Below, piece after piece: positions 46,601 through 58,254 of a stretch of 64,000 nt of DNA. Each line of letters starts with the position of its first letter. The stretch's first letter is position 1. The stretch spans positions 11,098,001 to 11,162,000 of the forward strand of contig OX637296.1 of the NCBI GenBank assembly GCA_951799445.1, read 5' to 3'. The position numbers and the translations under genes were made by a program. This DNA is from Pseudisothecium myosuroides (lineage: Eukaryota > Streptophyta > Bryopsida > Hypnales > Lembophyllaceae). The notes below the pieces were generated by a model. That model searched no databases. It was not told the DNA's origin and saw nothing but the letters and a program-made list of their open reading frames with translations.

Positions 46601-48709
46601 GTGGGCGCAAAGAATATCTTTCATATGCACTAAATTTCAGGACATTTGAAAATAGGAGTCAAAAGTTATGGCCAAATATGTTATTTTTTTTTCGTAACTG
46701 GGCAGTCTGGGCAGCAAAAAAAATTTGGCAAAAATTTGATTTTTTTTTTTTTTAATATTTTTTTCTCATAGATTATATTTTTGTCTATCTAAAAAGCTTT
46801 GATTCATTTCATTTGGGTTTGTTATGAGAAAGTTATGGACATTCTTGTTTTTCGGGCAGTTAGAGCATCTTCTTGAAAAAAATAACTTGTAGGAATCATT
46901 TCTAAATGCTATTTTTGCAATTTTTCAAAAAAAAAAAATTCTCATGGTTTAGTTTACTTGCTAGAACAATCTCAACATTGGGATTAGTGTATTTTAATTC
47001 CATCTAAAATATATTAATATTTTAGATTTTCCTTCTATCTCATACCTACTTCTAGTGAATAATTTTTTTAGGAATGATAATTAAGTTTTTTAGATTTTTT
47101 TTTTTTTCCTAGACTCTCAACTCAATTCTCCACTATAAAAATCTGAAGCTCCAAACTTTGTAGTGCAAAAGTTTTAAGTTAAAAATGTTCAAAGTCAAAA
47201 AATCTAGTCCCGCAATGTGCTGAAATACTTGTTTTTTCCACTTTAAACACAGATATCTTGCAATCTGAGCAGTCAAAAATTCTGAAATTTTTTCCACACA
47301 TTCTCATACTAATTAGGTGTAAGATCCTATGGTTAGATGTGCAAAAAAAACATTTTTCAAACATTTTTACTCCTTGCTATAGAAATGGCAGTTTTGAGTG
47401 TTTTTTGGCAGAAAAATGGCCTTGGGCCTTTAGGGGTTAATTTGAGCTCAAAAACACGCACTACAACATCTAGACGATTAGGAGGATTTTGACCTAGTTC
47501 AAGCTCATTAATGATTTCAGACCAATTTGGATTACATGTCATTGTGACAAATAAATTCGGTTTGCATAAAATTCTAACTAAGACCATACTATTGTGAAAG
47601 AGTTTTTGCATGTATCAAGGAGATCCAATTAATGTTGCAGGTAAAACAATGCGACGCCCAATACGTCATGCACTATCGTCGTGCATAGCATCTACAATGC
47701 CCTAGTAACATTCTGCTCGAAATTCTGCTTGATGATGTCTAATGAAAAACAAGTTTTCATGTTCTACACGCAAATATTGATCTACTACATATTGCTGGAA
47801 TAATCTACCGGCCCTATGCAGTACATTAGATTTGGATCGCTCATGAAGCATATATTAGACAAATGATTTTAAAGTCACCCCAGTATTTGCTTTGAAAGTA
47901 GGTGACCACCCGCATCGACCATCCGGAAACAACAAAAGGTAGGATAAAGCATCATAAGTTGGATGAATTTCTTTTATCCGATGTAAATCTCTACCATATT
48001 GGTGAAGAATAATATCACGACCAGATTCTAAATGTTGTTCATCAACAACAACAGCAGCAACCTCTGAAATCACAGGTCGATTGTATCAACGACGATGTTC
48101 ACCGGCAGGAGTTTCATTGAAGATACAAAGTTCCATGTTATGTCCTTCCAAAAGATCATGACGTGAAGACTTAAACCCACAAACCAATGCATTGATTGAT
48201 TCTAAAACCTCTTGGATGTTATTAACGGTCTCACGATTAAAATCATCAAAAATCTCTAAGCGACAATTGGTTTGCAAATCATCATCTAAAAAGTAAATTT
48301 GCGCAAATCTTGCACCATGATCTATTTCGGGTTCTAAATCTCCAATGTGATGGCATAACTCTCTATTTACATGAAAAGTATATACTCCTCGACCCTCAGC
48401 CTGGCTAGATTGAAATTTACTATGCATACTTGTAAACGCAAACGCTTGATTATATTTTCTAATGGATTTAAGAAATCCTTGAGAATTGGATGTAATATCC
48501 ATAAAAAACTCATTGAACATCGGATGAACGGTAGGATGGCTAACGTGTTCACTGGCAACTTTGCCATTGTAACAACAAATTGTTGCTTTTTCTTTCCTAA
48601 AACGAAATGCTAAACATTTTGGACATTGGATAGACATTGATCCATTACTATCAATGTCAACATCTACATAGTCATTGATTGTAAACAAAGCCCGAGCCAT
48701 AGTATACAA
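43640..48709 (-). pseudogene. Helitron Rep/helicase (RepHel), interrupted
   Basis: N-terminal part 48709-47855 (zinc-finger-like CPKCLAFRF near its start). Rep part 47611 to about 46054 has LFVTMTCNPNWSEI, RVFEL, then GLPYAHILLWLKD and CPCMEDGKCSKHYP. In Helitron Rep the nickase motif is HUH (H-A-H); here it reads Y-A-H because the first His codon is TAT (46404-46402). The helicase (45898 to about 43750) has ACWRLSGFE, FFLDGHGGTGKT (Walker A, about 44960-44929), VLDEACAGHRFMIEAIDRSLRDI (Walker B), GGDFCQTL, TINKSQGQS and QLYVALSRGRHPENI. A 936-bp MITE splits the Rep frame (46501-47436), and several frameshifts and stops break the rest. Pif1-type helicase domain order is normal. It cannot make a working protein. 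Confidence 0.9.
46501..47436. mobile_element. TTAA-family MITE inside the Helitron Rep gene
   Basis: The element is 936 bp with TTAA at 46497-46500 and 47437-47440. The ends are CCCCTAAAGGACC and, inverted, CCCCTAAAGGCCC. On the coding (minus) strand the host frame reads RVFELK before the element and AMMDEITKKNVLG after it. Removing the element and one TTAA joins these in frame as VFELKLKAMMDE, which matches the Helitron family at this position. This is direct evidence for precise TTAA target duplication, and it shows the MITE is younger than the Helitron insertion. Confidence 0.92.
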
Positions 48710-49099
48710 AAGATGACAATCACGAATCCTAAAACTTGCACTTTAGAATGTTGAAACTTTTCAAATCACAAAAAGAAAATGGGTTTAAAATTGCACCTAT
48801 ATAATTTATGCTCCAAAAGTATACACCGCTTGAATATGCTCCACCTCACTCCAAATTTTTTGTCTCCTAACATCCATAACACATCAACATATATTCAACA
48901 ACAAAATTTTGGATGTTGGCATCAATTTCAAAATTTAAGTTGAATTTGGCCGAATTGATCAAATTCAAATTAATGTGCATCAAATTGATCAAACTGTTGA
49001 AATTATATTCAATTGTTTATGTTTGCATCAAATAATTTTAAAGTTATTCAAATTAGATTCTAAGTAGGACAAACTATTGACATTAGTTAACATTGCATT

Positions 49100-50220
49100 A
49101 ATAACATTTAACTCATATTGTTCAAATGAAACTCATATTGCCCAAATTAGATCAAATGATGTTCAAATTGCTCAAATTAGGTCAAATTGTTGACTTTAAG
49201 ATCAAATTAGGTTACATTACTCCAAATTACACTCAAATTGCTTACATTAGATCAAATTGTTGACATTAAGCTCAAATTAGATTACATTGCTCCAAATTAA
49301 ACTCAAATTGTTCATATTAAGTTCAAATTGTTGACAATAAGCTCAAATTAGGTCAAATTGCTCCAAATTAAGCTCAAATTGTTGACATAAAACTCAAATT
49401 AGGTTACATTGCTCCAAATTACACTCAAATTGTTCACATTAAACTCAAATTATTTTACATTGCTCCAAATTACACTCAAATTGTTCACATTAAACTCAAA
49501 TTATTTTACTTAGCTCAAATTACACTCAAATTGTTCACATGAAGTCAAATTGTTGACATAAAGCTCAAATTAGGTTACATTGCTCCATATTACACTCAAA
49601 TTGCTCACATTAAGCTCAAAGAAGGTTACATTGCTCCAAATTACATTCAAATTGCTCACATTAAATCAAATTGTTGACATAAAGCTCAAATTAGGTTACA
49701 TTGCTCCAAATTACACTCAAATTGCTCACATTAAGTCAAATTGTTGACATAAAGCTCAAATTAGGTTACATTGCTCCAAATTACACTCAAGTTGCTCACA
49801 TTAAGCTCAAATTAGGTTACATTGCTCCAAATTACACTCAAATTGCTCACATTAAATCAAATTGTTGACATAAAGCTCAAATTAGGTTACATTGCTCCAA
49901 ATTACACTCAAATTGCTCACATTAAGTCAAATTGTTGACATAAAGCTCAAATTAGGTTACATTGCTCCAAATTACACTCAAGTTGCTCACATTAAGCTCA
50001 AATTAGGTTACATTGCTCCAAATTACACTCAAATTGCTCACATTAAGTCAAATTGTTGATATAAAGCTCAAATTAGGTTACACTGCTTCAAATTACACTC
50101 AAATTGCTCACATTAAGTCAAATTGTTGACATAAAGCTCAAATTAGGTTACATTGCTCCAAATTACACTCAAATTGCTCACATTAGGTCAAATTGTTGAA
50201 ATTAAACTCAATTTAGATCA
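49100..50220. repeat. Minisatellite with 70/51-bp higher-order units
   Basis: The 70-bp unit begins GCTCAAATTAGGTTACATTG. A 51-bp variant lacks the last 19 bases (tcaaattgttgacataaa part). From 49614 the order is 70-70-51 (49614-49804), repeated exactly in length as 70-70-51 (49805-49995), then three 70-bp units. The 51-bp units share a CAAGTTG variant and the first 70-bp units an AAATCAAATTG variant, so the 191-bp block was duplicated as a whole. Units before 49600 are more diverged. It lies between the Helitron 5' end and its first coding frame. Confidence 0.9.
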
Positions 50221-51210
50221 AATTGCTTTAAGAATGCTTTAATTGCTCCAATTTGGCTCTAATTATGTCAATCTCTTGGAATTAAGTTAAATTAAACTCC
50301 AAATCACACTAAAATTGTTCAAATGAAGCTTATATTACTCACCTTAGATCAAAACGCTCCAAAAATGCTTCAAGAATGCTCCAAGAATGCTCCAAGAATG
50401 CTCCAAGAATACTCCAAGAATACTCCAATTGCTCTAATTTGGGTCTAAGTACATCAATCTCTTGTGTTAGATTAGATTGAAACTCAAATGACATTCAAAT
50501 TTTTCAAGTGAAACTCAATGTTCAAACCACCATTCTATATATGAATTCTAAATTTGCTCAAAACAAATGTAAAGAAGATACCTTGGAGGTATTGTTGAGC
50601 TCAAAAACACCACCACATGATCAATTTCTTCCTTCACAACCAATGGTGACTAAAATTGAAGAATTGAAATGTAAATTTCTCAAATTGCAAAGACTTTGTA
50701 AATACTTTGTTGTAAAAATCAAAATTGCTTCAATCTCAAAAAAGTTTCAAATCATTTGATAATAAGAACAAAACATTAGAATTGGGAACACTCAAAGCTT
50801 AGAAAATCATAGAATCGTGGAAGTGAAATGAAGTGTGAAGCCAAGAAAACCTAAACCTTCATAATATCACTTTACTTTTGTAATATCACACAGTGTTTAA
50901 ATGTGACATTACAGAGGACCTTGTGATTCTAGTAGTATGATTTGTTGCTTACATTGATAATAGTGAGTGTCCAATTATATTAAATTTTGAAAAAAATTTG
51001 GATGTTCATGTGAAGAAATCAAGAAGATGACGAGATGACAATTGCCAATAATTTTTGGAGGCATTCAATAATAAATGTTTTGTGTTTTTGAACACTTTCC
51101 TTAGTTATAATGCATTTTGATGGTTGTATGTACCAAATTTGATGTCAATTCCAATTATCAATTGAAATTTATATTGTTGACATAGTTATTATTAAAAGTT
51201 CCTACTTTAA

Positions 51211-51953
51211 CCCTTATAGGACAAACCCATGACCACTGATTTCAAGCCTCACTGCCCATCACTCAATTTGCTTCCATTTTGCAACTAGATATGAATGAAA
51301 AAATTTATATTTATTTTTCAAGGATGGAATTACATGTCTTCTTTACTTCATAAATTTTTTAGATTTTTTTGTGAAAAATCGATTTTTTTGAGAATTTTTG
51401 AAGAAAAAATGAAGAAAAATCATATCAAATAGAAAACTATGTCAAAAAATTAGAAATTTTCACCATGTATGTATATTATAATGACAAGCATTATGGTTTA
51501 AACTCAATTTCCATGTCATTATATAATTAGAAAATAATAGACATTAAAAATACATCCAAAGTTCAAATTTCAATGAAATCTTCAATACTAGGAATCTTCA
51601 ATACATTCAAAATTCAATTTGGAGTAGAAACTAGAGTAGATGACCTTCATTTTGTTAGTTGGATTCAAACTCAAAAAATATTATTTTTGTGGAGAAATTT
51701 CAGATTTAGAACAAGAAACAACAACTTCTCAAAATACACTAAAATAGCAAAATTTTGTGATCCTTTTTTTACTAACTTCTCATTTATGTGAAGACAAACA
51801 CTGGCAAGATTTACAAATTCAATTGGATACCCTTCATAATCCACTATGAAAGGTCAACAAGAAAAACATGGATGAAAAAATGCTTCCAATCTCTCTACAA
51901 GTGAAGGCATTGTCATCCAAAAGCCACAAATTGGTTGTGGCGGCGTTATAGGG
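51211..51953. mobile_element. TTAA-flanked element, CCCTTATAGG subfamily
   Basis: The element is 743 bp with TTAA at 51207-51210 and 51954-51957. Left end CCCTTATAGGACAAACCC; inverted right end CCCTATAACGCC. It matches, in opposite orientation, the sequence at 57118-58250, which has CCCTATAACGCC at its left and ATGACCCGTG-type sequence at its right. It is a third terminus type using the same TTAA target. Confidence 0.65.
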
Positions 51954-51957
51954 TTAA

Positions 51958-54088
51958 TTGCCTTCAAGTGAAACGTTGTAAAATTGGCAACTTGTTATAA
52001 ATTAGAAAGTTTACAAGTTGGAAGTTTATAATAACAAATTTCATTATTTTTGGGCCTATAAAACGTCAAATAATGACCTTGATACACCAACATCTTCAAA
52101 TTAAATATTTTAGTGAGTGTAATATGAAATGTCAATTGGAAACAATAGGAAACAATTGATCAAATGAAAAGTCCGAAAGACATAATGTGCAATTCAAGGG
52201 TCAAACCACTATCTACAAGCTAAGCTTATCCTTTCATGAGCTACACTTTCACTAGCCAAATCCTCCCAACTTATTGACTATTTTGTCTAAGCACCCAACC
52301 ATCTATGCTTTGGGATTTTTCTTAAAACCACAATAGCTTGTTATGTAAATCTAACCGCACACCATGGCCAACTTGATTCCTCAAAGCATCACTTCAAGTA
52401 CAACTTCATCTAAATATTTTTAATAATAGAACTAAAAAACACTTCAAAAACCAAAGTGATCACATTTTGGTTAATCAAATATTGTTTGTTTCATGTTGTT
52501 TTGACTTTGATCCTAATTTTTTAATGTAAATTGCATGTTTTCACGCCAAATAGTCATCCTAAAATCCTTCATTATCAAACAAAACAAAATTCCTAAACTT
52601 TATAAGTACTACAGTGTGCTAAGCTTAATTCTTAGTAATTTATTTATAATTACCTATAGGGTGCTTAAAATTAAGACTAAGTAGCTTTTTTCTACTATAA
52701 GGGTCCCATAAAATCATAATTACTAGATAAATAGCCCCCAAACAAATATTTGGTTAACGCACGTGCTTACAAAATATAAAGGGAAGTGACCTCCCCAAGG
52801 TATATATATAACTTGTCTTCTCTATTTGGACCAAAAAAATAATTGGCTATTGTATCAATGTAAAGTACTTGCTTAGTTCATTGTTTTTAATGATTAGAAT
52901 GCTGATTTTCTTGAAGTTTTAAATGTATTGAAACTTGTTTTTATTATACATTGTACAATTGCGACCCAGTTGAGTGTACTTCATTTATTTGACAATTTTT
53001 GATTTGTGTCCCTTTAGTTACTGATGGAGTATAGAATATTACACATCATTCCGTTTTGGAGAGGGCAGTACCATTAACTGCTACTAAACCGGCGTTATGC
53101 CACATGTCAATATCTGAGAATGTTTTGGCAATCCCAGATTGGATTGTACATAAATCAATCCTATAACATCAGTGGAGCCAAAATTAAAGTGGCTCATGAA
53201 TGGTCAAATAGGGCTTGTTCAGACTACAGTAAAGCAGATGATTTCATCCATTTTTTTGCGGAGAGTTCCTTGAATGTGTAGACAACTTTAGGATGTGGAA
53301 AGCCCCTCATTGAAGAACCACAAAATATTCTATTAAAGAAGATGCCCATGTCATGAATCACAAAACATACCTTTTTAGTGTTTTTGGCAACTTCAATCTC
53401 TTTATTCTTGACTTGAATTTTAGTCTTAAAAATTACCTTTTTGAATTTGAACCCTACTAATCAAATGAAGCTTACTATGTTTAGTATCTTCTCCAATTTG
53501 AAAATTGAAAATTCTTAAAATTGAATATGCTAATGCAATTTGAACTTTAGACCTACAACCATGGTCTATTGATTTTCTAATTATAGAATGATATAAAAAC
53601 TTGATGTTCTACACCACAATATACACCAATGGTGAAATTTTCAGATTTTTTAAGCTTATTTTGGAGTATTTGATGTGAATTTTTTTCATTGATTCTTAAA
53701 AAACTCACAATAATTTCAAATTTTTACAAACAAATCTGAAACTTTCATAACTTATAGAAGACATGTGATTTCATCTCTGAAAAATAAAATATTTTTTAAT
53801 TCAATTTTAGTTTGCCAGACCATATGGTTGTAAAACCTAGCCTTATTACTCTTGCAAGAAGAGGAGGAAGCTTGGCTCAGGTAGCCAGGCTTGAATATTT
53901 TTGGCCAAAAGTGAATCTTGTGTAATGCTGAAATTCTCTTCTTATTTATTACTCTCATTTCCAAATATAATATTTTGTTTACACAAGGTGTAAGACACCT
54001 ATCTTTTTATTATGGAAATTTGAAATAATACTTTACTTGTCAAAAGGATGGAAAATATTTCTTTTTGAAGTTCAAGCATTTTGTACAG
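51958..54088. other. AT-rich intergenic DNA
   Basis: No gene. The part from about 53400 to 53850 resembles stretches at 37080-37200, 39610-39690 and 57380-57720 ('aatgaagcttactatgttta', 'ttgaaaattcttaaaattgaat'), so decayed repeat copies are present, but I could not define their ends. Confidence 0.4.
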
Positions 54089-54090
54089 TA

Positions 54091-54284
54091 CAATAGAACC
54101 TCTCTTAGTGCATAGTGCCGGGACTATGCACTAAGAGATGTTTATGCAGTTGGAGAGGTTCTCTACAGTAGTTTGGCTAACGTGGCCTCTCACTATGGGG
54201 CCTGCAACTACTGTCTACAAATATCACGACCTCTCTTACTGCATATATGCACTAAGATAGTATGCACTAAGAGAGGTTCTATTG
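54091..54284. mobile_element. Emigrant-like (pogo-type) MITE
   Basis: The element is 194 bp, flanked by TA (54089-54090 and 54285-54286). The inverted ends CAATAGAACCTCTCTTAGTG continue through CATA, 24 bases with no mismatch. The CAGTA.AACCTCT start is typical of the Emigrant and Lemi1 pogo group in plants. Inner copies of the terminal motif (ATGCACTAAGA) are repeated. A decayed pogo-type transposase lies at 23.85-25.76 kb, a possible source of mobility, but a link is not shown. Confidence 0.8.
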
Positions 54285-54438
54285 TATAAGGCAATGCTCT
54301 TTGAAGAGGGCATTGCTTGGTATTACCTAATGATAGGCAACAAATTTCATTTCTCGGAAATATATTTCCTTTCAAGAAAGAGCTTCACCCGTGAAGATTC
54401 AAGAACTAATGCTCTCATGGTAACCAAGTGTATTTTAA

Positions 54439-54661
54439 CCCTTGAAAGGCCCTTAGGGTCCTTGTATACAACCTATATTTTGCCTTACAACTCTTCAATT
54501 GTGGTTTAATATATCAATTGTGATATTTTGTTATTTATGTTCTATCATGATCATTAATTTACTTTGAATTCAAAAGTATTTGGTCATTGTTCTTATGATC
54601 AAATATCACAAAATACAGAGAATGCTATACGGCCACAAAGGACCTTTAGGCCCTTCAAGGG
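54439..54661. mobile_element. Short TTAA MITE (223 bp)
   Basis: TTAA at 54435-54438 and 54662-54665. The ends CCCTTGAAAGGCCCTTAGGG and, inverted, CCCTTGAAGGGCCTAAAGGT match over most of 25 bases. It is by far the shortest TTAA member in the window. A spurious 89-codon frame covers its right end. Confidence 0.75.
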
Positions 54662-54923
54662 TTAAGATGACCATGTATATCACAAAAAATACAATTAAAA
54701 TGCGACTAAATTCTATAACATTAGAATCAATGAAGAAAATTTTATGCATTTGTCAAAAATCGAATAAAAATTGGACCAAAAAAAGTCTCCACATAAATCA
54801 CATGACTTACTCAAAACTAATAAGGTGCTTCATGAAAGGCAAAATTTGACTTTTGATTATAAAAACTATCAATTTTAATGAGAAACAAGGACATGCAGAA
54901 TTCTTAATATCTAATTGACTTAA

Positions 54924-55834
54924 CCCCTAAACTCTCAAGGCATTTTTTTCCATCAAAAACCACTCAAAATTGCCATTTCTATTGCAAATGGCAAAAAAGT
55001 TTAGATATTGTTTATTTTGTATATCCAATCGCGGGACCTTGTGCTAGACTAGTATAAAAATGTGTGGAAGAAATTTCAAAAACTTTGATTGGGTGGATTA
55101 TAAGATATTTGCGTTTGAAGTAAAGAAATTCATGTTCTTTACACCTTGCCTGATTAGATTTTTAAGGCTTTGAATCTTCATAGCTTAAAATTTTGTAATA
55201 CACATTTTGTATTCCTAATTTTTTATGGTGAAGAATTGAGTTGAAAGTCTATAAAAAAAATTCAAAAAAACTTGCTTGATTTTAATTCTTTAAAAAACTA
55301 TTAAGTAAAAGTAGGTATGAGATTGAAGGAAGAACTAAATTATAAATAGCTCTGAGATGGAATTGAAAATCCCTAATTCCAATAGTAAGATTGTTTTAGA
55401 AAACTAACTAAACCCCATGCAACCTTTTTTTTTGAAAAATTGTGAAAATTGCATTTGAAAATGAATCCTATATGTTATTTTTTCAAGAAGATGCTTAAAT
55501 TGACTAAAAAACAAGATTGTCCATAACTTTCTCATCACTAATCCAAATAGAATGAATCAAATCTTTCCATGTAGACAAAAACAATTTCTATGAAAATAAA
55601 ATTTAAAAATTTTAATTTCGACTTTCTGTGATTTTTTTGTGCTGCTTGGCAAACTCTATTTTGGACTTTGGGTGGCATAAATTTTGCTTCCAGGCAACAA
55701 TTAAAATAAAAATTATATCTCCAAAAAGCTAATGTGAATTTCTATCCTTACAAAAGGTTTCAAAAAAACATCACTTAAATTGAGCCTATTCAAAATCCAT
55801 TTTGTACCCAGAGGGAACAATGGGAGTTTAGGAA
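54924..55834. mobile_element. TTAA-family MITE, inverted orientation
   Basis: The element is 911 bp, with TTAA at 54920-54923 and 55835-55838. The left end CCCCTAAACTCTC pairs with the inverted right end TTCCTAAACTCCC, so the ends have decayed. The interior is the reverse complement of the family plan (for example 'tgtccataactttctcatcac' near 55508). It shares its right TTAA with the next copy. Confidence 0.7.
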
Positions 55835-55838
55835 TTAA

Positions 55839-56780
55839 CCCCTAAAGGACCATTGTCCCTTCACGGGACAAATGGGATTTTGGGCATGTACTCATGGGCT
55901 GAATTTTTCTCCTAATTTTTTGAAACTTTTTTTGAAGTTAGAAAAGCTAATTAGCTTTGTAGAAATATAATTTGCTTTGTAGAAATATAATTTTTTCACA
56001 ATCGGTGCCCGGGAACAAAGGTTATGACCAAATAAGCTCAAAACAGGGGACGAGAGGCAGCTCGAGCAGCAAAAAAAATTTGCAAAAATTTGAATTTAAA
56101 AAAAATCAAATTCTCGTAGATTATGTTTTTTTCTATCTGGAAAGCTTTGATTCATTTCATTTGGATATGTTATGAGAAAGTTATGGACATTCTTGTTTTT
56201 TGGGTAGTTAGAGCATCTTCTTGAAAAAAATAACTTGTAGAATTCATTTCTAAATGCAATTTTTCAAATTTTTCAATTTTTTTTTACATGGTTTAATTTA
56301 CTTGCTAGAACAATCTCATCATTGGGATTAGTGCATTTTAATTCCATCTAAAATATATGAATATTTTAGATTTTCCTTCTATCTTGTACCTACTTCTACT
56401 TAACAATTTTTTTAAGAATGATACTTAAATTTTTTTGAATTTTTTTTCCCGAGACTCTCAACTCAATTCTCTACTACAAAGATTTAAAGCTCAAAACTTT
56501 GTAGTGCAAAAATTTCAAGTAAAAAATGTTTCAAGTAAAAAAATCTAGCCCCACAATGTGCTAAAAAAACTTGTTTTTTTTCACTTTAGACACAAATATC
56601 TTGCAATTTGTGTGGTCAAAATTTTTGAAATTTTTTCCACACATTCTCATACTCTTTAGGTATAAGATCCTTTCTTTAGATGTGCAAAAAAAAATAATTT
56701 CCAATTTTTTTTACTTTTTGCTATAGAAATGGCAGTTTTGAGTGTTTTTTGGCAGAAAAAAGACCTTGGTCCTTTAGGCA
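55839..56780. mobile_element. TTAA-family MITE, forward orientation
   Basis: The element is 942 bp between TTAA at 55835-55838 and 56781-56784. Left end CCCCTAAAGGACC; the right end GGTCCTTTAGGCA has two changed terminal bases. The interior aligns by eye with the copies at 38603 and 46501 along most of its length. Confidence 0.8.
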
Positions 56781-56784
56781 TTAA

Positions 56785-57109
56785 GGGACATAAATGGTGG
56801 ACTTTGCATCTAGTGAACTTTGGAAAACAATTTTTTTTATAGATTTATGAAAGAGCTCTCTACATTCATATGCTGCTCCTTTAGAGATACCCTTAAACGC
56901 CTAGTTGTTGACCATGGAAATCATCTCTTTTGGTATTGTGTGACATCATTTATTTTTTATTTTTTTCAAATGCTCATTTGGAGGTCAAACTATTGTGTAT
57001 GATCTCCCCTTGTGCACAAAAATCCAAGGATGAACAATTGCACTTCCATTTCATATAGAAAGATTCTTTGTCATTCATTGGCCAAAACAGCCGCAACATC
57101 GTTTAAGGG
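56785..57109. other. Intergenic DNA
   Basis: No gene or paired repeat recognised. Confidence 0.4.
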
Positions 57110-57117
57110 TTAAATAA

Positions 57118-58250
57118 CCCTATAACGCCAGTGAGACCATTTTGTGGCTTTTGGATGACAATGATGTACTGCATACAGAGATTGGAAGCATTTTTTCATC
57201 CATGCCTTTCTTGTTGACCTTTCATGGTGGATTATGAAGAGTATTTAATTGAGTTTTAGTCTTGCCAGTGTTTGTCTTCACATAAATGAGAAGTTAGTAA
57301 AAAATACGGATCATGAAAACATGCTATTTTAGTGTATTTGGGGAAGTTGTTGTTCCTTGCTCTAAATCTGAAATTTCTCTACAAAAATGATATTTTTTGA
57401 ATTTCAGTCCAACCAACAAAATGAAGGTCATCTACTCTAGTTTCTACTGCAATTTGGATTTTGAAAAAAATCCTAATATTGAATATTTTATTGCAATTTG
57501 AACTTTGGATGTATTTTCAATGTCTATTATTTTCTAATTATAGAATGACGCGGAAATTGAGTTTACAACATGATGTTTGTCACTATAATATATACATATG
57601 GTGAAATTTTCTAATTTTTTGAAATATTTTTCTATTTGATATGATTTTTCTTCACTTTTTCTTCAAAAATTCTCAAAAAAATCTAAATTTATATGAAGTT
57701 ATGAAGAGATGTAATTCCATCTCTGAAAAATAAATTAAAAAATTTCCATTCATATCTAAGGTAACCCCCCCCATTCCTGACCATTGACCCATTCCTGACC
57801 ATTGACCCATTCCCGACCTATAGGTGCACGTATTTCCGACCACGCTTAGAATGCATTTTTTTTTCATTTTCAAGGTTGGAACTAATAAATACATGACACA
57901 TGTCCCAAGTTGTGAAAAAAAAAGTGGAAAATAATGATTAGATAAAAAGTTATTGAATGATCGGAATTGGAAGAATCTATATATTGGGCATGGGTCCGGC
58001 GCACTTTTTGCCTCCCAAAATTCATAGTAATTTCAATTTAAGCGATAAAATTACCAATTTTTTTGCAATATGTGTCTTTTCAATTTATGTACCTCTGAAA
58101 AATATTTGTTTTGCCTTCACTACTCTAGATCATGTCGAAATTCCTTATTCGGTCGGTTATGGGGGGGTTACCTTAGTTGCAAAATGGTAATAAACTCAGT
58201 GATGGGCAATGAGGCTTGAAATCACGGGTCATGGGTCCATCCTTTAAGAA
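57118..58250. mobile_element. TTAA-type element with nested TA element
   Basis: Inverted copy of 51211-51953. The left end CCCTATAACGCC follows ATAA (a degenerate target), and the right end precedes TTAA at 58251-58254. The added length is explained by a 415-bp element at 57759-58173. Without it the element is about 0.72 kb, as in its partner. Confidence 0.6.
57759..58173. mobile_element. TA-flanked MITE, AGGTAACCCCCC ends
   Basis: The element is 415 bp, flanked by TA (57757-57758 and 58174-58175). The ends AGGTAACCCCCCC and its inverse match perfectly over 13 bases. The uninterrupted sister sequence near 51285 (minus orientation) has a single 'ctagttgc', which confirms the TA duplication. 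A 17-bp motif 'cattcctgaccattgac' is repeated three times at the left. The TA target suggests Tc1/mariner-type mobility; the terminus is not the usual Stowaway one. Confidence 0.75.
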
Positions 58251-58254
58251 TTAA

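Larger units (their letters stand above)
43028..50940 (-). mobile_element. Helitron, about 7.9 kb including an inserted MITE
   Basis: Rolling-circle element on the minus strand. Proposed 3' end: CTAG at 43031-43028, followed by T on the minus strand and preceded by a GC-rich imperfect hairpin (GCGTAGCAAAGCAAGCGC) about 10 bases inside, the usual plant Helitron arrangement. Proposed 5' end: TCATACTACTAGAATC starting at 50940, preceded by A, similar to the common TCTCTACTACTA start. This gives insertion between A and T with no target duplication. It carries broken Rep/helicase frames, a 70-bp minisatellite near the 5' end and one TTAA MITE. The coding identity is certain; the exact ends are proposals. 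Confidence 0.7.

Noticed and set aside
49100..50220. CRISPR-like array
   Set aside because: The repeats are tandem without unique spacers and lie inside a plant Helitron, so this is a minisatellite.
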